Positions 35,640-45,615 of a stretch of 64,000 nt of DNA are shown in pieces. The position numbers were made by a program, and so were the translations under genes. Below the pieces are notes generated by a model that was given only the letters and a program-made list of their open reading frames with translations, did no database searches and was not told where the DNA came from. The stretch spans positions 35,361,045-35,425,044 of the forward strand of contig OY282558.1 of assembly GCA_958295665.1 (NCBI GenBank). Direction: 5' to 3'. Source of the stretch: Tipula vernalis (Eukaryota > Arthropoda > Insecta > Diptera > Tipulidae). Numbering within the stretch: position 1 is the first letter of the stretch; the number at the start of each line of letters is the position of its first letter.

Positions 35640-36060
35640 AAGGAACATTTCCAAAGCCAACTAGAAAACAAATTTTTAGTCATTTGATTAGTGATGAAAT
35701 CATCTACCTTTCCGCCTTTTTCGGGAAGTTCCATAATTCCATCGGTGTAGAACTTGTGTGGTTTATCGGCGAAAAGCTTGGCCAAGTGATTTTCACATTC
35801 CTTTTCTGAAGACAACTTTAGACCATCAAGGGAGTTATGCAGAGATCGGAACAAATGGTAGTCGGAGGGTGCAAGGTCCGGGCTATACGGTGGATGCATC
35901 AAATTATCTCAGCCAAACTCTCTCAGTTTTTGCCGGGCTGCCCTTCTATTGATCAATTCTGGCCGGTTTCTTGAATTGCTTGTTGCAATCTGGTTAATTG
36001 GTGACCACTTTTCGTAGTAAAATTGCAATATATATCGAATTTTTCTCAGAAATTTCACTC
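35640..36060 (-). pseudogene. Internally deleted mariner transposase
   Basis: The minus strand starts ATGAGTGAAATTTCTGAG (ATG at about 36060). After a one-base shift it gives IRYILQFYYEKW, the mariner N-terminus. It then jumps within about 10 codons to the late region (NRPELINRR), where a second deletion removes the HxDNARPH catalytic segment and joins RR to ARQKLREFG. A TGA follows, then HPPYSPDLAPSDYHLFRSL (third catalytic Asp), and PHKFYTDGIMELPEKGGKV closes the protein. So about two thirds of the gene, with the first two catalytic Asp residues, is gone. It abuts the Tc1 right end. Confidence 0.82.
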
Positions 36061-36164
36061 ATTTTCACACTAATATAACTTTTGACAAAGAAAATTGTAG
36101 ACTGAAATGTCACCTTTCAAACGCGCCTCAGTATGACGCAATCTGATTAGTGTTGCCCTATGAC

Positions 36165-36910
36165 ACCAAACACCATATAGTGACAAAAATTTCTCAATAC
36201 TTTTTCCCCAACCTAATATATCTTAAAAATAATGTTAAATGCATATATACAATACATAGTTCATCAACTCACAAAACAAAAACATTAAAATGTGATGTTA
36301 GAATTTTTTATCTATCAAGCTTGTCAACATTTTTATGCCCTCTTTACATTTGTTTTGCTGTCAAAATTTTAATTTTTATTACTTTTTAACAATTTTTTTT
36401 CGATTCAGACACAGCCCACCTAAACAACTAAAAGTTGTATCACTTGTGGAAAAAATGAAATTTAACCCTATTTACTGAATTTTGTTTCAATATGTCTAAG
36501 GATATGTCCGAAGTTTGTGATAACTATTTTTTTGTAATAATTTTGACAGGAGTGATATAATTTTCACCTACATATTTTGAAATAAGTTTTATTTGTACTA
36601 TTTTTATTAGATATAAATTAAGATAATACGGCTTAATTATTGTTTTTACAACACGGTAGTGGCTGTGATAATTTGGTTACATACAAAATAATGTCATAAT
36701 TATTACAGCTGGAATAATTATCACAAGGTTTGGACACGTCCTAAATGAATTTCGAAAATGAAAAACGAAAACATTATTTTAATCGGGTTATGTGCAAGTA
36801 CAGCTTGTTTTCCATACACAGAATTTGACTGAATCCGGAATTTTCAGGTAGTTGCGTATTTTTTGAAAACATACGTTAGAATGATGCTACGTTAATTTAG
36901 AGGGCGCTTC
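36165..36910. other. AT-rich intergenic DNA, no gene seen
   Basis: No frame of interest. A short ATAATTAT-type inverted motif lies near 36690-36725. Confidence 0.45.
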
Positions 36911-36919
36911 TTGAAATAT

Positions 36920-37022
36920 TTAATGGTAGGTCTCGGGACCTGTAATTGTTATGCCAACGCCCATTTAGATTGCTTGATTATTTCCTTACATTTCATAGAA
37001 AATTCGATTTCTTTCGAAATAG
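36920..37022 (+). repeat. Diverged single relative of the 173-bp monomer
   Basis: The stretch CTCGGGACCTGTAATTGTTA and the following about 80 bases align colinearly with the array monomer (TTTCGGGACCTGTAATTGCT, then GATTGCTCGATTATTTC, TTAGAAAATTCAATTT), with roughly one difference in four. It is present once, not in tandem. On the minus strand both can be read as IEFSxKCxEIIxQSK, suggesting the monomer descends from part of a longer element. Confidence 0.75.
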
Positions 37023-37129
37023 GAACTCTCTTAGTACCGATTACCCAAACTGATATTAAAATCTTACCCGCTAACGCAACAGCCCTATATCTCATACGAG
37101 ATAAAATCTTCTTCAACAAAAAAAAAAAA

Positions 37130-37312
37130 ACGTTTAACAAATTCACCATGCCTTCGGTTATGAGGAACATGAGTCTCCAGAGGGATTGGAGTTCTGTTCA
37201 AACCAGCTGAATAGCTCTTTACAGTTAGTTTACGAGAACAGCTGCCCGGTTAAGCGAAGAGAGTTCACTAAGATACATAACGCCCACATGGCACTTCAGT
37301 AATAATAATAAA
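37130..37312 (+). mobile_element. LINE 3' end with TAA-type tail
   Basis: The sequence ends CCCACATGGCACTTCAGTAA followed by TAATAATAA. That closely matches the 3' end of the LINE at 30570-33185 (CTCACATGGCCCTTCAATCA, then ATAATAA). It is interpreted as the tail of another, strongly truncated copy of a related subfamily. Its left limit is uncertain. Confidence 0.6.
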
Positions 37313-40300
37313 TTCACCAAATAAATTTCGACACAAAATTATCAACAAAAAAATATTCACATCTTAAGCTACCTAAATTTTATAGCTTAAATAATTTAAA
37401 AAATAAGTTTTATTGACAAATCCAACCACAAACTTGAATAATAACAAAAAAAATTACATTGTCTTCTTTGAACTAACGTATAAGCGCATTTACTTAACTA
37501 TAAAACGTGCCATTTATGCATATATTTGCATACTAATATTTCAAAATAATAAAATACAAAATATTATACGTACATACTGTAATTCCTCTCCACAAATGCA
37601 TACAACGTTTCATATCCTACACATAGAAATAACGTAATATGCATTTATTTCCAAGAGTCATCACTCACTCGTCATCAAAGAAAAGGTTAATAAACCAAAA
37701 TATGTACATAAACAAAAATAAAAGTTCGATGACCTAAATAATCGAAGAAAAAAATCCAAATTCAATTCATAATACTATTTGGGCTAAAGGCAGTCGGATA
37801 CTACATTTTTAAACTAAGTAAAATTAATAAATCAGTTCACCAAACAAATTTGTTTTTAACAGCCGTAACAATTCCTGTGCGAGGATTTACATCACCTATA
37901 TTCTTATGAACACAACATTATCCAGACTGTCGTTCATTTCGATTTATTTGGAAGAAGAACTTTGGCTGCTGTGCCTAGACACAAATATAATATTAATGCT
38001 CCAGCGGATTTTTTTAGTTTCTCATGTTTAATAATTCCTTTCTCTCGGAAGATAGCTCTTAGGTCCTGTAGTAAAAAATTAAAGATTTCATTAAGGCAGT
38101 ATCCTTACCAATATAAGTCGGCTATATTGTTGATGAAGCATTTTTAACTCCTGCAGGTTGGGGGTAATTTTTCCGGTAGCCTCATATAGACTGAATTCTC
38201 AAGTTCGGGTTGCTTTAGACTGTTCGCTAAATTTTTTGTAAATGACTTATTCACATTTTTTTTTTTTTCATTTGTGACATTAATTTGAGAATATACATAC
38301 ACGATATCACTCGTTTGCTCGTGAACACAAAATAAAATTAAAACACTCGATTTTGTTATCAGATTAGGTATAGCATTGTATAATAAAAATAATCTGTTTG
38401 AATTTGAAAATAATCATGACAACAACTAGAGCGTTTTTTTATTATAACCAAAACAAAGCTAACAAGTTTAATACAAAGTTTATTATTTTGAGTGTTAAAA
38501 AAAAGCACAATATATATTCCGAGAAACTAATTTAGACATAGTGTATGTACATCAATACACTTACTTAACTCTGAATAAAAAATCTTTATCATTTACTATC
38601 TCATGCTCGTATATGATGGGCTATCTTAAAAATGACAACAAATTAATATTCTCTTATTTAACTTAACGCTCACTAAATTTTCCCACACGAAAACTTATTT
38701 ATATTAATAAACGCGACTTATCACCCAACCAATCAAAATAAACTCCATTTCACAAGTAAACAGAAATAAATTCATTCATAGTCCGCGCTCGTTTTGGTTT
38801 AATAACAAGTGTAATACTAAAAACAGCCGTACGCCTTGTTCCATTAAATTGAATCGGATTAGACTAATTTGACCGGTGCCATTATTTTCAAAAAATTTGT
38901 TTGTGAATAAATTTACAATTAATTACCGTGTGTAAATATTTATTTAAATAAGTGAAATTATAGTGTCTAGCATTAATTCGATTAGTAAATAAATGTATGT
39001 GTTTCTGTATTTGACTCTTTCAATAATAATCTTCTTATATTAATCTCTAAAATCTGTGATTAATTGTTAATGTTTTATAGTGAATGAATATTATGGATTA
39101 CAGTGGATTAAAAAATAACATTCAAATAACATTCAAATAACAAATAAACTCGATTGTTAAACTTGACCCGAGCGTGCCAGTTTAAAAATTATTAGTTTTA
39201 TACGCGATGTTAGTAAACATAATTCAGTTTAATGTAAAAATAAATAAATTGTTACGTTAAAATATTGGTTTAATTAAAAGTAAAGAAAACTGTTCTTATA
39301 TGATCTGAGCGTGAGCTACGATACGAATTATAATAAATAGTATAGCAAAAATTTATGTCACATCGAACGTATCATAGCGCGAATATCTGATGCCCGAATG
39401 CGTAGATAACATTTCGAGTACATTTCTAATATTTCTGACTTTCTTATCACTTTAAACAAATATATAACCTGATTCAAGCTATAATCTTTGCTGCAATTTT
39501 GAATTCTCATTCGTGATCATATTGATATAAAACAAAACTAAATGTTTCTTAACGTATACGTATTAGGTTGGATGCTAAATTTACTGATTGGGATTCAGAT
39601 AATTACAGGTTTAAGGTTTAACCAAATTATAACATACATGCCAATATTATTCCCAAGGTCATATTCTATAAAACATGATATCATTTACGTTCTTAACAAA
39701 ATAAAAAAAAATCTTAACTTCTTATTATAATTCTATATTAATAAATATGCAAAAATATTATTCGAATATTTTAGTCACGTTTAATTAAATGTACACTGTG
39801 TACCAAGGAAACTTGAAAAGAATTTCTCAGTATTGCAACTATTTTTATATAGAAGCTGTAGAAAACCGTTCCGAGCAAATTATAAATACTGTTACGGAAT
39901 GGTTTCATAAGAACGAGTTTTTCGAAATGTTTTCAAGAAGAGTCAAATCGAAATTCTATGTATATTCTCTTTATATAGTTATCAAATAAAAAATCTTTTG
40001 AGTCGAAGATGATAACCTGAACACACAATTAATATTGTTATTTGAAATAAAATAGAACGCGTCGTAGATAATATCCGCAGTACCATTTACATTTAGGATA
40101 ATGCGTGTGGTCTGCGGTTCATTTTATCATAATTCAAAGAGTACCAGAAATATGTTTATTTACAAAGTTTAATTTTAACCTTAGGTTAACGAAGTTCTAT
40201 TAAGCCTAATCATCAAGCGCTGCGTTAAGCGACCGCGTTTACGGTGGATTAAACAAATAATTTTCGTCTTGAATGACATCTGGTGAATAATATCTGATGT

Positions 40301-40980
40301 AAGCATAAAGTTTGCTCTTAACAATTTTGTTAAACATAACATTTCCACTACTAAAGACACCTACTGTGAAGGAACGTTTTTCTAACAACATGTGACCAAA
40401 GTGAGATACTATATTATCCAAGAGGATAAGTTTCCCCGAGTATACCGAATATCTTTTTACTCACGAGTGTCTTATCAACTTATATTAATACGAATAGCTT
40501 CATTTTGTGATTACGGATTAGAGCATCGCTTTGTGAAATGCATTTTATTCAATAATAGAAGCCGTTGCTAAAGTTGTTTTGATCAATTTGTATTTAAATA
40601 TTTTTCGAACTATAAGTTTTCCTGCAATTTTAGACTAAGATGCGCAATTCATCTCTCGCTCGACAGTAGCGCCCTTTCTTGTATATAGCGAAGATTTGAA
40701 AAACTAGAAAACAATAAATTCTCCATTTCCCGAAAGATTTGGTAAAGAATTTTCCTCCTTTTCCAATAGTCAGGGAGGCTCAACCCCCTTTTCCAGAATA
40801 TTTGTAAAGAATTTATCCATAAATAAACAACGTCTTTGTATCATTTTTAAACTATTTAGCCTAGATTCAAACCAGTATTTTAGCCAAGACAAGTGAGTGA
40901 TGAATTACGCTTCGCCTCCATATTTTATTTGTTTTGAGATTTTTCAGTTGTGCTTCAGTGTTCACAAAAATAACTCACCC
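37313..40980. other. AT-rich intergenic DNA, no gene supported
   Basis: Several 60-68 codon frames occur (for example 37962-38147, 39542-39730, 39789-39989). They are isolated, have no recognisable domain and cannot be joined into a gene by eye. Composition is uniformly AT-rich with short A/T runs. Confidence 0.45.
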
Positions 40981-40987
40981 TGCCTCT

Positions 40988-41110
40988 AGCAACGTGGGTT
41001 ATTTTATATTATGGTTCGATAACTACGCTAAATTGAAATATAGAAAATATAAAATAACCCATTGTTATATTCTATAACCCACGCTACTAGGGACAACGTG
41101 AGTTATATTT
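40988..41110. repeat. Inverted repeat around ACGTGGGTTAT
   Basis: GTGGGTTATTTTATATT (40994-41010) is repeated inverted at 41046-41062 with one mismatch. A second inverted copy of the outer part follows (ATAACCCACGCTACT), then a third ACGTGAGTTAT. It looks like a small foldback element or MITE fragment. Confidence 0.7.
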
Positions 41111-41499
41111 ACATAACCCACTTACAAAAATCAAATCATATACAATTTCAGGAAAACGTGGTTGAAGAAACATGTGTGTCACTCTGGTTATTTTCTATTT
41201 CTGTAGAAATTCTGCCAGTTTTAATGGTTGATTAAATAGAAGATACAGAGAAATTGACAATATCGTGAAATCTTCTATCAATGAAGCTGGAATCCCATCA
41301 GAACCACACCCATCTCCAAATACTTCTAGAGCTCGATAGATATCCTCGGTTTCAATTCGTGGTGTTAGTATGGTTACATTGTTTTCAACATTGTTTGGAT
41401 TTCATACTTATGCTATTATGACACTGGCTAGAAAAAAGTGCAATAAAAAGAGTAGTATGAGACTAGGATGTTAACAGTCAGAAGAAAAAAAATCGTATA

Positions 41500-42032
41500 C
41501 GGCATGAGGCTTGCTTTTATTGACAGAGCAAGATATTTGGACGTTATCATGGACAGTAGGCTCAGTTGGGGCCTGACATTTTGGAGAGAATAAACAAAGA
41601 TACTATACCTGTGTACTCCTATGCAGGAACGCCATTGGCAAAAGAGAGGGTTTGAAGCCGGAGCTGCAACACTGGCTGTACTCCGCCATAGTGAGAGCTG
41701 TATTCATGTAAGGCCTGAGTGTGTGAAGAAAGTAGAGAAGGTTCAAAGAACGCCCTGTATGCTTGTAAGCGTGACATTGTGGTTCATACAGCCGTTTCTC
41801 ATTGGAAGTGTATTGTACTATAGGTAGTTTGCTAATGGTTGAGCTGGCGAGCCTTGACTACATTATGCCTACTCTACGCTTCGAGAAGAGCTTTCGGACC
41901 ATGTTCCCTTCAAGGGAACTCTGGAAGGACTCGTCATGGGCAATCAGGTCGCTGATGATCACGTTTCCTTAGTGTCACGGGTGGCGTTGAGTTGTCTAAT
42001 CGGCCACTTCAACCTAACCTAACCTAACCTAA
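41500..42032 (+). pseudogene. LINE 3' fragment ending in (AACCT)4
   Basis: In shifting frames the plus strand gives a motif-E-like YLDVIMDSRLSWG region, then CRNAIGKREGLKPELQHWLY, then SAIVRAVF and KKVEKVQR. That is the usual C-terminal order of R1/I-type reverse transcriptases, strongly decayed. The sequence ends GGCCACTTC followed directly by four AACCT units (42011-42030). AACCT is the complement-strand register of the insect telomere repeat TTAGG. Confidence 0.68.
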
Positions 42033-42301
42033 ATATGATTCTGTAGAATTTCTCTCCGGTAACATCTAAGTACAAATATTTTGCTGCTGATAAGTTCCTT
42101 CTCCCTGCATAATCTGCTCAAGATGTAGACGAAGTTTTATTCTGCTAGCTTTTCTAAAGTTATAATATGGCTTGCGATTTTGTTGATTATAAATAACATT
42201 TTTACCACCACTTTCCAAAATTATTTTCAAAGTCAAGATAAGGTAGCTCAGTTAAGTTTAAAGTAGACCACTCTTTCAAATTTACAGAACGGGACATTTC
42301 C

Positions 42302-42536
42302 TTTTTATTAAACGAACGATTCGTATGGATTAGGGTTATTTAACTAGATAATTAAGGGGCCTATTCCATGTGCTAGCCAAACCTTTGTCATCATTGTTGG
42401 CAATGGCCAATATTGACCCTTGAGTGTTGAGTGCGATTTCAAAAAATTAATTTTGTAGAACTTTTATTAAACGAACGATTCGTATGGATTAGGGTTATTT
42501 AACTAGGTAAAGTTAAATAACCCTAATCCATACGAA
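42302..42536. repeat. Direct repeat plus 26-bp perfect hairpin
   Basis: About 45 bases beginning TTTTATTAAACGAACGATTC occur at 42302-42347 and again at 42461-42506. The second copy is followed after six bases by an exact inverted copy of its 3' part: TTCGTATGGATTAGGG... at 42479-42504 pairs with 42511-42536. The stem is 26 bp with loop AGGTAA. No coding function is seen. Confidence 0.88.
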
Positions 42537-42539
42537 CTT

Positions 42540-43440
42540 ATACTTAGCAAATAATTCGATATTTACTCATTTGTAAAAATAGGTGTAAAATTCGGTCTAG
42601 ACTATTTTGAATCTTGCAAATGAGGCCTAGATTTATATCGATCAACAGACGCTTTGACGAAATTTCATCCATTTCTTCAAATCTCCAGTGATTACGATGG
42701 TGTCGGACGGATTAATAGCATTGTTGATTTGCATCTTTGAGTCACAGCACGCAGTGAAAGATGATATCGGTGGACCAGACGGAACATATGGAATGTAGAT
42801 AAAAATTGACAAAAAATTGAAGAATTGAAAAATTGTTTGCGGTGAACGGTCACATCTATAAAGCTTGATATTAGCTAGGAAAGAATTCAGAACTCAGGAT
42901 CCCTCTATAAAATGATGTTGTAGTTGGATATTTCCAAGATATGTTCTGGGTTTTGTTAGTTTCCACATAAGGCAATTCGTTTAAGAATGCAGTTGGCCCT
43001 ATAATAGTATAATTTGTATAATTTGTTTGGGTGTCTGGTATGATTGTAAAATTTTAATTTCTTTCTCAGACAGTCGGACACAAATAACACTAGCAGATCT
43101 TAAGCTTTGAGCCTCATGAATAGCCAGGATTTTAATTGAATCAGATAATTTTTAATTGTTTGTTAATTACCGTTTGTCGGGTTTTTGCGAAAGTTAAGTA
43201 TATGGCATTTGGTATAACCGGAATATCGGATATCATCCGGCATTTCTCAAAATTGACGGATCTCCTATTGTTTTTAGTAGCACAGAATTAGTGGTATATT
43301 CATTGTAAAGCATGTACCACATCCGCATGGCATTTATAAGTTATACTAAGATATTTAGGAACCGAAAATTTACCAATAACGGTATTTTGTATATAGTGTG
43401 TGTTTATGTAAGAACCTAGCACTTTACTCTAGGAAGGGCC
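42540..43440. other. Unassigned DNA, possible decayed LINE
   Basis: No intact motif is recognised. The right part leads into the reverse transcriptase fragment below and may belong to the same element. Confidence 0.35.
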
Positions 43441-44480
43441 GTCGACCACTACGTAACATACAACATGTTTGTCACTAGATTTGAAAGAATCCTCAACAAA
43501 ACACAGTTTCTCATGGATACTTTTCTTGATATTGCGGGAACTATTGATATTATTTCGTTTCTTATGATTACTAGAGCCTGTACCAATTTTGATATTGATC
43601 ACCCAAATGTTTTAAGTGGATCGAATCTATGCTTAAGTCTCGCATTGTTGAGGCGAAGGTGGATGACTTAGCCTTTTCTATTAAGGATGCCAGGGGCTGG
43701 TGACGAAGCGCTCTTCCCTCTGTTGTGGCTTTTTGGTCATAAATGCGCTACTTGTTATATTGCAGCATTCTGATGTCATTGTCCTGAGCTATGCTGATGA
43801 TATTGTTCTTATAGTTTGACGTAAATTCCAGAATGTCTTATCCGACTTAATGCAGCAAGCCTTTCCTATAATGAGGGCATATTGATGCTCTGTCTGGTCC
43901 CTCTTCTTTTGGCAAAATGATTACTTGATCCGAGCTAGCAAGGCAATATCGGTGCCACCTGGGACAGTATATTACCAGCTTGATTGTAAAATTCCGAAAG
44001 CTACTGCCATATTTTGCCAGTGTGGAAGAGCTACTTGGAAAATCCTGCGGCTTGAGCCCCAAAATATATCTACTAAGATAAATTGCTAATTTTACCAATC
44101 TTCTCATATGCTTCCATTGTTTGGTGGCCTGTTATCAAATTAAAGATTTTGTTAGTCAAGATCTATATCTTATCTTATCCTTGGAAATATTTGCTCTGCG
44201 GTGTTTCGCTTGATGTGCATTGGTACGTGGAATATTTTTGGTGCAACAGAGAGGCATAGACAGAGATTATCAATAACTGGAACTCATTGATACCCGAAAT
44301 CGTTATGCTTAATGATAGATTAGTCAATAAATTGTACTTCAATAATTTATTCACGATGGTTTATTCTTCGAGAGATTATTGGTTCTAGCAACAACTTCCT
44401 AAAAATTTACCGCAGTTTACCTTCTTTTCAGATGGTTCTGGCTTTGAACCTAGTGTTGGGGGTAGTTTTTCATTGTGACA
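43440..44480 (+). pseudogene. LINE RT to RNase H fragment, heavily frameshifted
   Basis: The motif A region is clear at 43465-43600 (LDIAGTIDIISF, a decayed form of LDIxGAFDN, which carries the first Asp). In shifting frames follow a WIESMLKSRIV-like helix, a decayed PQGG region, and YADDIVLI at about 43793. Next come an FQNVLSDLMQQA segment, a CRRATWKILRLEPQ stretch (about 44010-44060) and a final FSDGSGFEPSVGG near 44430 that resembles the RNase H start (TDGS). The order is that of an RNase H-bearing LINE, different from the copy at 30570. Confidence 0.72.
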
Positions 44481-44746
44481 CTGAGTAGTGAAGTACTTCA
44501 CAAATTGTTCAGTAGTAAAAACAACGAAGTGCTGTTAAACGTAAAATTGTATAAACTATGTATGTAGATTTTAAATCAACAGTGTACATAATTCATAATT
44601 CAATTTTATTTGTGTGCTATGTACAGCTAAAACTTAATTGAATAATTGATCGCATGTGTTCGCTCCACTTATTATGGTAGAGTACAATTAAAAATATTGA
44701 AGTTTGAGATTGTATCTAATAAATGTCATTATGAATGAGGTCATAA

Positions 44747-44782
44747 TATAAAAACCCATCTAAATTAATTAGCTTTTCAGTC
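44747..44782 (+). promoter_or_regulatory. Candidate core promoter of the ABCG gene
   Basis: TATAAAA at 44747-44753 precedes an insect-type initiator TCAGTC at 44777-44782. The initiator A (44779) lies 32 bases from the first T of the TATA box. A GTAAGT donor at 44843 and an acceptor ending 45604, 11 bases before the start codon, would give a non-coding first exon of about 64 bases. This is inferred from motif spacing only. Confidence 0.5.
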
Positions 44783-45615
44783 GACTCGACACTCAATTAA
44801 GCTTAATTTCAAAATTTTCGTTTTTTTCGGCGAATTTCGTTGGTAAGTAATATTTTGTACCGACCCCGTTGTACCTCTAACTTCTAACAAAATACAAAAC
44901 TCGAAAAACAACTTTTTAACAACTTAGCTCATGCTTATGATATAATCTTATAAAAAATTCTACCATTACATAATACAAATACCTACAAAAAATACAAGCC
45001 ATAATGTGTAAAACTAATTAATGTAACGATTTCTTATATTTTGTTTATAAACTTTCACTTCATAGTAGACCGATCGTAACGATCATAAGAGAAGGGTCTT
45101 AAGCAAATATGAAAAAACAGTCGAGTTTAATGTTCAGCTGAGCCAACATCTAATTAACATTAATTTAACTTCACTTAACTTAAGTTTAAAATTTAATAAT
45201 ATTTTATAGTATGTGTGACTCTGTATGTGTGTGTGTGTGCGTATTTTTAATGTACTATTAAAATTAGTAGTGAAATTAATTTCAACTATATTTGGATTCT
45301 TCTCTTTTCTTCCAATATATGTATGTTAACTTGAAACAATTATAGACTTTGAATTTTCATGGTTTTTGTAAGTTAAGATTTATAATGTTGACTGGACAAC
45401 AACCGGAATAATAACATCGTTATATTTACAATGAAGTAAATGTTAGTACGTACTCTAATAGAATTTACTTAAAGCATTAATGTACTTAGTATAAGGACTA
45501 CATTCAATTTAGATATAAACCACTGTTCGCGCAAAAAGGTAATAATTAATGAATATTTTGTATTTCTTATAAGATTTTTAATACAGCACATTTTAAATTA
45601 TCAGATACCAATAAA

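Noticed and set aside
39542..40421. Possible chemoreceptor-like exons suggested by hydrophobic short frames
   Set aside because: No conserved motif, frames on both strands, and no consistent splice joining. Not supportable.
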